Assembly: GCA_944326915.1 (NCBI GenBank) | Contig: CALVFT010000011.1 | Coordinates: 1-44,852, forward strand | Direction: 5' to 3' | Length of the DNA stretch: 44,852 nucleotides | Origin: Candidatus Gastranaerophilales bacterium | GTDB taxonomy: Bacteria > Cyanobacteriota > Vampirovibrionia > Gastranaerophilales > Gastranaerophilaceae | Part shown: positions 8,194-16,807 of the stretch, piece by piece | Layout of the letters: each line of letters opens with the position of its first letter | How positions within the stretch are numbered: position 1 is the first letter of the stretch | Notes under the pieces: model-generated | What the model was told of the DNA's origin: nothing | What the model saw: only the letters and a program-made list of their open reading frames with translations | Databases searched by the model: none | Position numbers and translations under genes: made by a program

Positions 8194-9297
8194 TTATACA
8201 GTAGCTGGTTCTTTAATCATAGCCTCAACTTTGTTAACGATATCGTCACCAGTTACACCAACACCCATTTTGAATAATGTTGAGTATGGAGTTTGTAAGC
8301 CATAAAGTTTTTCTATTACCATTTGAGCTAATTGACCGTTAGCAGATTCAGTAAATAGAACTTGTTTAGCTCTTTTTACTGCTTCTCTTAAAGGTTTAAC
8401 AGCCAAAGGTCTGATTGTAATAGGTCTGAACAAGCCTACTTTAATACCTTTTGCTCTTAATTGGTCGATTGCTGTAACTGCAGAACGAGCAACAATACCA
8501 TGAGCAATGATAAGAATTTCTGCATCATCTGCTTTATATTCTTTGTATTCAGCAATTTCTTCAGCCATTTTGTCATAATCTTTTTGATAGCCTTCAAGAA
8601 CTTCCATTAGTTCTTCTTCCATGTTGTATGTATTTCTCATGTGAGCTGATTTTCTATCAACACCGATTTTTCCAGGAGCTAGTAATGCTGCTTCTGTTGG
8701 AACCATTTTGATACCACGAGAAGCTGGATCATATAACATTACAGGTTCTCTCATTTTTCCTTGGTAACCGTCAGCTAGTACATAAGTAGGGAAACGATAT
8801 GTCCAAGCAGTGTTGAATGCTTTAATCATATAATCATACAAGTCTTGGTGACCTGCTGTTGAGTAAACAACTCTGAAGCCTTCTCCGTTTCCACCATAAC
8901 AAGTCAATCTAGTTTCTTGTTGTGCGTAAATAACTGTAGCTGTAGAAGGGCCTCCTCTTTGCATAACTGCGCAAACGAAAGGTATTCTCATCATTTCTGC
9001 CATAGATTGAGCATCTTGCATAATAACGTTTCCAGGGCCAGCAGTTGCTGTGAAAGCTCTTTTACCAGCTAAAATACCGCCGATAGTAGAGAAACCTGCT
9101 GAAATTTCGTCTTCAGTTTGCAAAAAGCCTGCTTCTGTTTTTGGAAGCAATTTACACCAAGTATGCATGATTTCATTCTGTGGTGTAATTGGGTAACCGT
9201 ACATGTATTCAGCTTCTGCAGCGTTTGCAGCGTAAGCCAAAACTTCATTTCCGGTTAAAAACATTTTTGTGTCTTCTTTAATAAGTTTGTTTACCAT
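8194..9297 (-). CDS. korA: 2-oxoacid:ferredoxin oxidoreductase, alpha subunit
   Basis: 367 aa from ATG 9297. GAAGG at 9310-9306 lies 8 nt before this ATG, while an in-frame GTG at 9306 overlaps it and is a poorer start. The family-like opening FLTGNEVLAYAANAAEAEYM and the block GYPITPQNEI identify the pyrimidine-binding alpha domain; the C-terminal part holds the domain II Rossmann-like region (ILIIAHGIVARSA). Alpha is not fused to gamma, which is the archaeal/anaerobe Kor or Vor layout rather than the single-chain pyruvate enzyme. It is first in the operon and has its own strong promoter. Confidence 0.9.
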   Translation of the reverse strand: MVNKLIKEDTKMFLTGNEVLAYAANAAEAEYMYGYPITPQNEIMHTWCKLLPKTEAGFLQTEDEISAGFSTIGGILAGKRAFTATAGPGNVIMQDAQSMAEMMRIPFVCAVMQRGGPSTATVIYAQQETRLTCYGGNGEGFRVVYSTAGHQDLYDYMIKAFNTAWTYRFPTYVLADGYQGKMREPVMLYDPASRGIKMVPTEAALLAPGKIGVDRKSAHMRNTYNMEEELMEVLEGYQKDYDKMAEEIAEYKEYKADDAEILIIAHGIVARSAVTAIDQLRAKGIKVGLFRPITIRPLAVKPLREAVKRAKQVLFTESANGQLAQMVIEKLYGLQTPYSTLFKMGVGVTGDDIVNKVEAMIKEPATV

Positions 9298-9334
9298 ATT
9301 TTCCACCTTCTTTGGTTAATAATTGTACTTTTAC

Positions 9335-9363
9335 ATGATAGTACAAACATATTTTTTTGACAA
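9335..9363 (-). promoter_or_regulatory. Sigma-70 promoter of the korABCD operon
   Basis: On the minus strand TTGTCA (9363-9358), 17-bp spacer and TATCAT (9340-9335) lie 37 bp before the korA ATG. Confidence 0.65.
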
Positions 9364-9473
9364 AATTTTATTTGTGTAAATTTTTATTACAAAGTCGACT
9401 TTATTTACTGTTAAGGGTAAATTTTTAGTGTTGATTATACTTATATTTAAATGTGTAGAATAAAGGTTAGATT

Positions 9474-10715
9474 ATGAAAATTCAATTTTTTACCCCCAAA
9501 ATGCCTCAATTAAAGCAAAACGCTGAAAATTCGCATTACAGTAATCCTGTAATGCCTTCAAGGCTTTCACCCTTGAAGGCAGATACGGTATCATTCTTTG
9601 GGGTTGGAGCAAAATATTCTAAAAAGGCTACTTCAACTATTTCTGATTATGTTGAAAAAAGTGTTGAGTCCGGTATGGCTCGTATGCGTCGTATTGCAAC
9701 AACTTATTTGGACGTATTAGAATCTATTGCAATTTCTTTGTCTAAGGATGGTTTTTCTTTTGATAGAGCTTATTGTGAGTTGTCTCCAGTAAAATCTCCA
9801 AAATCATATGTAAGTAAAATTGCACGTTCCGGGAATATGAAAGTCCCTGATTATATTAGAGCGACTTTGTATTGTAATAATCCTTATGATTTGGATAATC
9901 TTACTCAAAAATTGTTGCCGGAAATGAAAAAACGTGGATATGTTTTAGAAAAAACGGAAACATCTTTAGAAGAACTTGTTGGAAGAGGTTATGTTCCAAA
10001 AAGTGATAATGTTTCATTAAAAAGAAAAGTTAAGGTTCCTGATTTAGATATTAGACTTGAAGGAGCGTCTGAATCTATAGATAAATTGACTCCAGATTTA
10101 AAGTATTCTATAGGAAAACCTCAAAAATCAGGATATGAAGATATTCAAATGAGATTTGTCAGAGTTACTGATAAATCAAGTACTCCTATAAGTCATGAAT
10201 TAATTATTTTATTTGGTCCAAATTATGCAGGAGCAAAACATTTGGAATCAGAAAAAGTATATTCTTCTTTGAGAGAATTAGGGAAGTTAAATGTTGATTT
10301 GTCAGATAGAACATTCGGTTCTCATTCTCATAAAGCTAATAGATATATTGAACTTATTGAGCAAATGTTTAGAGGAAAGATTTCAGAAAAATTATTTTTA
10401 AATGCAAAAAATAAAGATTTGTATGATATTTCCGATGAAATTCCTATCCATTTTTCAAAAGAAGATTTGAAGTTATTTGATACTTATTTTGCAGGATTAC
10501 TTGATAGAATTAATTCTCGTTACAAGGAATTAAGACTTGAACATGCAGCTGATAAAGAAAAATTGAAAGAATTAGCTGTGGAAAAAAGACTTGATTCTAT
10601 CAAAATTGCAAAGATTCGTGAAAGTCTAAAGGAAACAATTGATTTCTTTAATTCTCCTCCCTCGCAAGGTGCAGAGGTTGGACACAAAGCTAGTTCTGTG
10701 AAGAAACGGAAATAA
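9474..10715 (+). CDS. Lineage-type protein with possible RelA/SpoT-like fold
   Basis: 413 aa with no signal peptide. The N-terminal ~45 residues are low complexity and end KADTVSFFG. The middle (about 95-280) resembles, only weakly, a RelA/SpoT-type nucleotidyltransferase core: a stretch KSYVSKIARSG, then VPDYIRATLYCNNPYDLDNL (compare D-x-x-G-x-R in synthetases), then GYEDIQMRFV and HELIILFGPNYAGAKHLESE (compare the E-x-Q and H-region). The expected catalytic Asp/Gly are not clearly conserved, so activity is doubtful. The C-terminus (about 335-400) is Lys/Glu-rich and probably coiled-coil. The 3' end overlaps the convergent rlmD-type gene by 26 bp. Confidence 0.65.
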   Translation: MKIQFFTPKMPQLKQNAENSHYSNPVMPSRLSPLKADTVSFFGVGAKYSKKATSTISDYVEKSVESGMARMRRIATTYLDVLESIAISLSKDGFSFDRAYCELSPVKSPKSYVSKIARSGNMKVPDYIRATLYCNNPYDLDNLTQKLLPEMKKRGYVLEKTETSLEELVGRGYVPKSDNVSLKRKVKVPDLDIRLEGASESIDKLTPDLKYSIGKPQKSGYEDIQMRFVRVTDKSSTPISHELIILFGPNYAGAKHLESEKVYSSLRELGKLNVDLSDRTFGSHSHKANRYIELIEQMFRGKISEKLFLNAKNKDLYDISDEIPIHFSKEDLKLFDTYFAGLLDRINSRYKELRLEHAADKEKLKELAVEKRLDSIKIAKIRESLKETIDFFNSPPSQGAEVGHKASSVKKRK

Positions 10716-12054
10716 TTGCTACATTTTCAATATGGTAAGTGTGACAGAACATATCAAAAGGTTGTACGCTATTTACTATACAGCCTTTTTCTGTTGTAAG
10801 ATATTTTAGATCTCTTGCTAGTGTTGCAGGATTACAACTTACATAAATGATTTGACCTTTGCATAGTCTTGCAGCTTCATCAAGGCTTTCTTTAGTGCAG
10901 CCTTTTCTTGGTGGGTCTAAAATGACTACATCAAATTTTCTTTTTTCTTTTTGAAAATATTTAGCGGCATCCATATTGTGAATTTCAATATTTTTAATAT
11001 CGTTATTTTTAATAATTTCAGAAGCAAGTACTACAGAATCTTTGTTTTCCTCTACGCTTACAACTTTTTTGCAAACGTCAGCAACACATATGCCAAAAGA
11101 TGTAACTCCTGCATATGCATCAAGTAGTAGCGGGTTTTCAAAATTATTTTTAATATGTTCTTTTACATATTTAAAAATATTTTCTGCACTTTTAGGATTT
11201 ACTTGGAAAAAAGTGTTTGGTCCAATTTTGAATGTTTTTTCAAGAATCCTTTCTTTAACAAAGTCTTTTCCGCAAAGGCATTCTGTTTTCGAACTGAGTA
11301 TCACGTTGGTGCGTTTTGAATTATAATTAGCACAGACGCCAATAACTTCTTTAAAGTTGTCGAATATGCATTGAGCAAAATTTTTAAGTTTTTCAAAAGA
11401 TTTTGTCGCATTAACAACTAAAGTTACTAGGCATTTGTCGTTTGTAGCAGAAATTCTTATAACAACATGTCGCAAATCTCCGGAATGTTTCTTTTCATTG
11501 TAGCCTGTGATTCCGAATTCTTGGGATTTGTCTCTTATGAAATCTATTATGTTATCACAAATTTTGGGTTGAATTGGACAGTGTTTTATGTTTACAATTT
11601 CATGTGTCCCTGGTTTGTAGTAGCCTGCAAGCATACGTTTAGAAACTTTTGTTTGAGATATTGGATATTGTATTTTATGTCTGTATTCTTTTTGTTCAGG
11701 ACTCGGTACTGGCTTTTTTATTTCTAAATCCAAATTCCCAATTGTGCGCATTGCGTCTTCTACAATTTGTCTTTTTAGTTCTAATTGATAATCGTAATCT
11801 ATGAATTGAAGCTGGCATGCTCCACATACTTTTTGCATTGCACAAAATGGTTCTATTCTGTGTGGAGAAGGTTCTATAATTTCTATAACTTTGGCATTTG
11901 AGTAATTTTTATTTGCTTTTGATATTTTTATTTTTACAGTGTCTCCAGGACAGGAATTTTCTACAAAAATTACCATACCATCATGCTTTGCTATTCCATA
12001 GCCAAGATTTGATAGTTTTTCTATTTTTACTGTTAGTTCTTCGTTAACTTGCAT
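10690..12054 (-). CDS. rlmD: 23S rRNA (uracil-5)-methyltransferase, RlmD/RumA family
   Basis: 454 aa from ATG 12054; frame continues upstream through the tRNA-Val gene but that part is not coding. Domains in order are an N-terminal TRAM domain (about 1-55), a 4Fe-4S cysteine set (CAMQKVCGACQ and HCPIQPKIC), and a SAM-dependent methyltransferase domain with LLDAYAGVTSFGI, VILDPPRKGC and IIYVSCNPATLARDL. The Cys in SCNP is the catalytic nucleophile of RNA m5U methyltransferases. RlmD (U1939) and RlmCD-type enzymes share these motifs, so the exact target base is uncertain. It is convergent with the 9474 gene, overlapping it by 26 bp. Confidence 0.88.
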   Translation of the reverse strand: MQVNEELTVKIEKLSNLGYGIAKHDGMVIFVENSCPGDTVKIKISKANKNYSNAKVIEIIEPSPHRIEPFCAMQKVCGACQLQFIDYDYQLELKRQIVEDAMRTIGNLDLEIKKPVPSPEQKEYRHKIQYPISQTKVSKRMLAGYYKPGTHEIVNIKHCPIQPKICDNIIDFIRDKSQEFGITGYNEKKHSGDLRHVVIRISATNDKCLVTLVVNATKSFEKLKNFAQCIFDNFKEVIGVCANYNSKRTNVILSSKTECLCGKDFVKERILEKTFKIGPNTFFQVNPKSAENIFKYVKEHIKNNFENPLLLDAYAGVTSFGICVADVCKKVVSVEENKDSVVLASEIIKNNDIKNIEIHNMDAAKYFQKEKRKFDVVILDPPRKGCTKESLDEAARLCKGQIIYVSCNPATLARDLKYLTTEKGCIVNSVQPFDMFCHTYHIENVAIISVSSQN

Positions 12055-12088
12055 AGATTTATAATAGCATAAATTAAAACTTGTATAG

Positions 12089-12121
12089 ATAAAAAAAAGA
12101 CCGCTTTTGCGATCTTTTTTA
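12089..12121 (-). terminator. Terminator of tRNA-Val
   Basis: On the minus strand, AAAAAAGATCGC and GCGGTCTTTTTT form a stem with one T-G pair around AAAA, followed by T residues. It lies directly after the encoded CCA. The mismatch would be C-A in the plus-strand RNA, which supports minus-strand use. Confidence 0.85.
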
Positions 12122-12197
12122 TGGTGGGCGTTAGAAGACTCGAACTTCTGACATCCTCCTTGTAAGGGAGGCGCTCTACCAACTGAGCTAAACGCCC
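12122..12197 (-). tRNA. tRNA-Val (anticodon TAC), CCA encoded
   Basis: The minus strand reads acceptor GGGCGTT/AACGCCC, D arm GCTC/GAGC, anticodon stem CCTCC/GGAGG with loop CTTACAA, and T arm AGAAG-TTCGAGT-CTTCT. Discriminator A is followed by encoded CCA (12124-12122). A near-perfect promoter precedes it and a terminator follows immediately. Confidence 0.96.
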
Positions 12198-12209
12198 TCA
12201 ACAAGATTA

Positions 12210-12238
12210 ATCATAACTGAAACAAATTTTATTGTCAA
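12210..12238 (-). promoter_or_regulatory. Sigma-70 promoter of tRNA-Val
   Basis: On the minus strand, consensus TTGACA (12238-12233), 17-bp spacer and TATGAT (12215-12210) lie 12 bp before the mature tRNA 5' end. This is one of the strongest promoters in the window, as expected for a stable RNA. Confidence 0.8.
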
Positions 12239-12279
12239 CTACTTTTTTTATTTTTATGTTTTTTATTTCTTTTACGCTA

Positions 12280-12627
12280 TTATTCTTCTTTTTTCTGTTC
12301 TTCATCAAGAAGTTTTTGTTCGTATTCCATACGTTGTTTTACTTTTATTTCATGGATTTCTCCATGATGTGATTCTTGTGCATTGTAGCGTTTTTCTCTA
12401 AGCCAGCCTTTAATACCTTCTTTTATTTTACTTGGTTCTTTTTCAGAGTATTCTTTTACTTTTTTACTTTTAATATATTCTTCTTTATTTGAAGGTATTG
12501 TCATGTAATCAGTTAGTTCTGATTCATTAACTGCATAAGTTTCAGGACTAACATAATCATCTGATGCATATGTGATATTGTTACTTAGAATTACAAGACA
12601 AATTAATAGAAATATTTTATTTTTCAT
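12280..12627 (-). CDS. Small secreted protein of unknown function
   Basis: 115 aa. A signal peptide is clear: MKNKIFLLICLVILSNNITYA, cleavage expected after YA. The mature ~94 residues are highly charged with alternating Lys and Glu and no cysteine, ending in a KLLDEEQKKEE tail that is probably helical. I recognise no domain. It follows the PHP-domain gene by 19 bp on the same strand, so they are likely co-transcribed, but no functional link can be inferred. Confidence 0.65.
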   Translation of the reverse strand: MKNKIFLLICLVILSNNITYASDDYVSPETYAVNESELTDYMTIPSNKEEYIKSKKVKEYSEKEPSKIKEGIKGWLREKRYNAQESHHGEIHEIKVKQRMEYEQKLLDEEQKKEE

Positions 12628-12646
12628 AAATCCAACCTATTTTATA

Positions 12647-13903
12647 TTAAGTATAAGGACAGCGAGAAACAACGTCAAGCCCATGTGAATCCATGCCGCC
12701 TGTTGCGGTTAAATTATATTTTTTTGCTGCATTGTTTATTATTTCAAGCCAGTTAAAGACTCTTTCTCCTTCATATGATTGATAATAACCTTCAAAAAAT
12801 GTTGCTTTTTCATCCCCTAATTTTTTGAAATTGTGGAACAAATCATCATAGAATTCTTCTATAGTAAGATCAGATTTTAGAGGACTTGTTCTTGCGGGAT
12901 GAGCAATACACATATATCCATAGTCAAGTGAATTAATAAATTTTACCGCATCTTCAAAATCTGCAATTGCATCAATTTTGTTCCCTATGTGTGGGTGTGA
13001 TTTTGAGTATATTTCTTGGGCTTTTAATACATATTGCTCAATGTTTGTAGGGATTTCCGGTAATTTTTTATTTAAATATTTTTCAAGAGCTATTTTATAT
13101 ATTTTATAATATGGCTCAGATGATTTGAATAAATATTTGAATTTTTTTATCGGTTTTTCATATGTAAAATCAGCATTTGGACAATAATATGAATGTAGAA
13201 TTTTCCCAGCTGTATATTTTTTTAGCGGATGAGCTACCTCATCAAGTCCCTTTTTTACCATTTCATGTACTAATGCTGCTTCTTCAAGAGTAAATTCATA
13301 ACCCAAATCAGTTGATAACTCTTTATTGAGAGATGCTATAGTTTGTTTTGCTAGTTCCAATTTTAGCATTCTTTTCTTGTCTAAAAATTCATTCAACTTT
13401 GTGTCGAAAGGGTTGATTCCATAAACTAATAGATGAACTGATACCGGAGATTTTTGATTTTTTAAAGTTATTGCATATGTTGATATTTCAAGTCCGAGAA
13501 CTACCTTTAAATTTCTATATTTGTCTTGGTTTTGGGAAAGAATTTCAATAGCCTCTTTAGCTCCATCAACGCAGTCATGATCAGTTATTGCTATGATAAA
13601 TTCTCCGTTTGTTTTAGCAATTTCATTTGCTTTATCAAGAATATTTTCAACGCTGCTACTCCCGTCTGAGTATTTGGTATGGACGTGAAGATTAGCTTTG
13701 AAATCCCCTGATTTAATATATTTTAAGTTGTGGGAGTCTAGTACATATTTGTCAGATCTTTCTCCTGGTTTAAAATTTATTTCTGAGAAATTTTTACAAA
13801 ATTTCTCTAAGTCTTCATCACAAATTATTGAAGTTAAATTTTCGATATTAATATTTGGGGTAGTATTTTTTATTTCTTTTTTGTATTCAAAATTTCTAGT
13901 CAT
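12647..13903 (-). CDS. PHP-domain metal-dependent phosphoesterase-like protein
   Basis: 418 aa. The PHP motif 1 LHVHTKYSDGSSS lies near residue 72, motif 2 ITDHDCVDGAKEA near 107, and later metal-ligand candidates are AHPARTSPL and the near-terminal GGMDSHGLD. These His/Asp sets bind the trinuclear metal site of PHP phosphatases and related phosphoesterases. Compared with short PHP proteins, it carries a ~75-aa N-terminal extension and a ~150-aa insert between motif 2 and the HPAR block. The substrate is unknown. It appears to lead a two-gene unit with the secreted protein at 12280. Confidence 0.8.
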   Translation of the reverse strand: MTRNFEYKKEIKNTTPNINIENLTSIICDEDLEKFCKNFSEINFKPGERSDKYVLDSHNLKYIKSGDFKANLHVHTKYSDGSSSVENILDKANEIAKTNGEFIIAITDHDCVDGAKEAIEILSQNQDKYRNLKVVLGLEISTYAITLKNQKSPVSVHLLVYGINPFDTKLNEFLDKKRMLKLELAKQTIASLNKELSTDLGYEFTLEEAALVHEMVKKGLDEVAHPLKKYTAGKILHSYYCPNADFTYEKPIKKFKYLFKSSEPYYKIYKIALEKYLNKKLPEIPTNIEQYVLKAQEIYSKSHPHIGNKIDAIADFEDAVKFINSLDYGYMCIAHPARTSPLKSDLTIEEFYDDLFHNFKKLGDEKATFFEGYYQSYEGERVFNWLEIINNAAKKYNLTATGGMDSHGLDVVSRCPYT

Positions 13904-14028
13904 ACCAGTAGTTTACATCAAAAAATAATATGTTTCTATATGTTTTTTGAAACAAATTTATAGTCCTTTCGTCTAAGAGTTATGTAAGTAGAGATTAGAT
14001 ATGTGTGATTAAGATGAGAGGAAGTTTT

Positions 14029-15036
14029 ATGACGACTAATTTGAAGTATCAAGAAGTTGAGAATAATTCTTTGTATAAAGATTTGAAGTATTGTAGCACA
14101 TCTTTTTATGATGATTCAGAATATGTTTCTTCTCCTGATTTCTTACAAGGGATAGGTGAAGATGTTGAGGAAGTAAAAACATTTAATTCTATTGCAAATG
14201 ATGATGATATTTTACAGATGTATTTGAAAGATATTGGCAAGGTAAAATTATTATCGTCAAAAGAAGAAAAGTCTCTTGGAAAGCAGATTAAAGAAGGAAA
14301 ACCAAATCAAGCTGAAGTTGCTAAAAGAAAACTGGTCCAAGCGAATCTTCGTCTTGTTGTGAGTATTGCAAAAAAATATATTGGTCAAGGTGTTTTGTTT
14401 ATGGATCTTGTGCAAGAAGGTTCTTTAGGGCTAATTAAGGCTGCTGAAAAGTTTGATTATTCAAGAAATTTTAAATTTTCAACATATGCTACTTGGTGGA
14501 TAAAGCAAACTATAATAAGAGCAATTTCTAATTCTTCTAGGACAATAAGAATTCCAGTACATATGGCTGATAAAATAAGACGCTATAAAAAGACATTTAC
14601 TTTGTTGTCTTTTGAGTTAGGTCGAGAGCCTTCAGATGATGAGATTGCAAAACGTATGGATTTACCCGTAAAAAAATTGTCTGCAATAAAAAAAGCTATA
14701 ATAAAAGAACCAATTAGTCTTGAAACTCCTGTTACTGAAGATTTAAGTGTAGGAGATTATGTTGAGGATAAGAGTTATCGTTCTCCTGAAATTCAGACTA
14801 AAAATAATGCTCTTAAAGGTAGTATCAATGAATTATTGTCAACATTAAATGAAAGAGAAAAACAGATTATATCATGTCGTTTCGGAATAAATGGTGAAAT
14901 TCCCAAAACGCTTGAACAGTTAGGATCAATAATGGGCTATTCAAAAGAGCGCATAAGGCAGCTTGAAGAAGGTGCATTATTGAAAATCAGAGAGAAAGAG
15001 GAATTAAAACATTTTAGAGATTTTATTGAAGACTAA
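14029..15036 (+). CDS. Sigma-70 family RNA polymerase sigma factor (group 1/2)
   Basis: 335 aa from ATG 14029, chosen because GAGAGGAAG ends 4 nt before it; upstream GTG 14005 and ATG 14014 are weaker. Region 1.2 ([17 protein letters not shown]), region 2 ([34 protein letters not shown]), region 3 and region 4 ([20 protein letters not shown]) are all present. A short acidic N-terminus replaces the long region 1.1 of primary sigmas. It could be the RpoD-type housekeeping factor of this lineage or a group 2 alternative factor; a second sigma elsewhere would decide. A strong terminator follows. Confidence 0.9.
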   Translation: MTTNLKYQEVENNSLYKDLKYCSTSFYDDSEYVSSPDFLQGIGEDVEEVKTFNSIANDDDILQMYLKDIGKVKLLSSKEEKSLGKQIKEGKPNQAEVAKRKLVQANLRLVVSIAKKYIGQGVLFMDLVQEGSLGLIKAAEKFDYSRNFKFSTYATWWIKQTIIRAISNSSRTIRIPVHMADKIRRYKKTFTLLSFELGREPSDDEIAKRMDLPVKKLSAIKKAIIKEPISLETPVTEDLSVGDYVEDKSYRSPEIQTKNNALKGSINELLSTLNEREKQIISCRFGINGEIPKTLEQLGSIMGYSKERIRQLEEGALLKIREKEELKHFRDFIED

Positions 15037-15047
15037 CAACTCCTATG

Positions 15048-15075
15048 GTACACAAGTGATTGTGTACTTTTTTTT
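15048..15075 (+). terminator. Terminator of the sigma factor gene
   Basis: An 8-bp perfect stem GTACACAA/TTGTGTAC around GTGA is followed by eight T residues. It lies 11 bp past the sigma-factor stop codon and abuts the end of the convergent recN gene. Confidence 0.9.
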
Positions 15076-16726
15076 AAGAGTTAATTAGTGATTTTGCAAA
15101 TTCCATTGATTGTTCATTAATTTCACCGCCTGCAAGTTCTGCAAGAGCTTTGATCTTATTATCTCCAGTTAAGACATACACATCTACTTTAGTTTCATCT
15201 TCTTGAGATTTTTTTACGTAGAAGTGTTTATCTGCTTTTGATGCAATTATTGCTTGGTGCGTAATTAAAATTATCTGATGATATTTAGATAGTTCTAAAA
15301 TTTCATCAGCAACACTTTGAGATGCTTTGCCTGATATGCCAGTGTCAATCTCATCAAATATTACGGTATCAATATTATCGCTTTGGGCAAAGATTGATTT
15401 TATTGCAAGCATCACACGAGAGATTTCTCCTCCTGATGCAACTTTTGCAAGAGGTTTCAAATCTTCTGAGACGTTTGTTGATATTAAAAATTCTACGTTA
15501 TCTATACCGTCATTTGATAAATCTTTTTCTGTTATTGAAATTTTAAATCTTGCTTTAGGTAGTTCCAAGTTAGCTAATTTATCTTGTATCAGTACAGATA
15601 AAACTTCTGCATAGTTTTTGCGTTGTTCACTAATATCTTTTGCAATAGATGTAAGTTCTATGTATTCTTTTTTTATTTTTTCTTCGAGCTCATCAATGTT
15701 CTGTGTAGAAAATTCTATTGCCGATAGTTCTTTGGACGAATTTTCTAAAGTTTCAAGAACGGATTGTAAAGAACCTCCGTATTTTCTTTTCAACTTATCT
15801 AGTAAAAACAATCTTTCTTGAATTTCATTAAGTCTTTCTGTATCATTTTCGAGATTTTGGCTATAATTTCTCAAGCTGCTGCCGATATCATGAAGGCTTT
15901 CAATTGTATCAATAAGGTTTTGTTCTATTTCAGTCAATTTTTCATCATAATTAGCTGCTTTGGAAATATTCTGTTTGATTTTTCCAAGAGCTTCTATAAT
16001 AGATCCATCATCTCCAATAACTGCCCAGTATGAACTGCCTGTAAGTTCTTTCAATTTCTCTGCATTTTCAAGAACCTCAAGTTCTTTAGTTAGTTCTTCA
16101 TCTTCTGTTTCTGTTTGAATATTAGCACTTTCTATTTCTTCTATTTGGAATTTTAAAAAGTCTAATTGGGATTCTGTTATGTTTGCTGCATTTTTGAGTT
16201 GTTCAAGATCATTTTGTAGTTTTAGATAATCTTTGTATTTTTCTTTGTATGCTTCAAGTTTTTCACCGTAAGAATCTTTTGCATAGTTATCTAAAAGCGT
16301 AATATGATACTTAGGCTGCATAAAAGCATAAGTTTGATGTTGGGAATGTATATCCAAAAAATAATTTTTCAAATTTTTTATAAATTCTTGATTGACAAGT
16401 GTTCCATTAATTCTTGAACGAACACTGCTAGGTGTGATTTCTTTTGTCAGGACAATTTCATTCCCAAAGTAATCTATTCCGTTTTCTTCAAAAAGATTTT
16501 TTATATCGTGCTTTGTATTTTCTATAACAAGCTCTATCACGGCTTTTTCTTTGTTGTGTTTTATCACTTCTTTAGAAACTCTTGGTGCAAATGCTAAATC
16601 TATCGCATTAATAAGAATACTTTTCCCTGCACCAGTTTCGCCGGTAATTACATTTAATCCGTCATGAAAATTTGCTATAAGCTCGTCTATCAGTATATAA
16701 TCTTTGATTCTTATTTGCTTAATCAT
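15074..16726 (-). CDS. recN: DNA repair protein RecN
   Basis: 550 aa, the usual RecN length. The ATPase head has Walker A GETGAGKSILINAID near residue 30, signature KVASGGEISRVMLAIK and Walker B TVIFDEIDTGISG near 460, followed by ITHQAIIASKAD. The central ~300 residues are Glu/Lys/Leu-rich coiled coil. RecN is an SMC-like ATPase that holds DNA ends together during recombinational double-strand-break repair. It is monocistronic on the minus strand, with the GH13-like gene upstream but separated from it by a terminator. Confidence 0.95.
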   Translation of the reverse strand: MIKQIRIKDYILIDELIANFHDGLNVITGETGAGKSILINAIDLAFAPRVSKEVIKHNKEKAVIELVIENTKHDIKNLFEENGIDYFGNEIVLTKEITPSSVRSRINGTLVNQEFIKNLKNYFLDIHSQHQTYAFMQPKYHITLLDNYAKDSYGEKLEAYKEKYKDYLKLQNDLEQLKNAANITESQLDFLKFQIEEIESANIQTETEDEELTKELEVLENAEKLKELTGSSYWAVIGDDGSIIEALGKIKQNISKAANYDEKLTEIEQNLIDTIESLHDIGSSLRNYSQNLENDTERLNEIQERLFLLDKLKRKYGGSLQSVLETLENSSKELSAIEFSTQNIDELEEKIKKEYIELTSIAKDISEQRKNYAEVLSVLIQDKLANLELPKARFKISITEKDLSNDGIDNVEFLISTNVSEDLKPLAKVASGGEISRVMLAIKSIFAQSDNIDTVIFDEIDTGISGKASQSVADEILELSKYHQIILITHQAIIASKADKHFYVKKSQEDETKVDVYVLTGDNKIKALAELAGGEINEQSMEFAKSLINS

Positions 16727-16772
16727 ACAATTAGAATACTCTAAAATAAAATCTAGGGCAACTTTTTAGCAT

Positions 16773-16806
16773 AAAAAATCCAAGAATAAATCTTGGATTT
16801 TTTTTA
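16773..16806 (-). terminator. Terminator of the GH13-like gene
   Basis: AAATCCAAGA and TCTTGGATTT form a 10-bp perfect stem with a 5-nt loop. On the minus strand it is followed by a T-run. It ends the 16808 gene before recN. Confidence 0.85.
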
Positions 16807-16807
16807 T

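Noticed and set aside
12055-12204. N-terminal 50-residue extension of the rlmD-type protein
   Set aside because: It runs through tRNA-Val and its terminator; the TRAM domain starts at ATG 12054.
15322-16033. Antisense ORFs inside recN and other genes
   Set aside because: They are frame shadows of well-identified genes with no start signals or motifs of their own.
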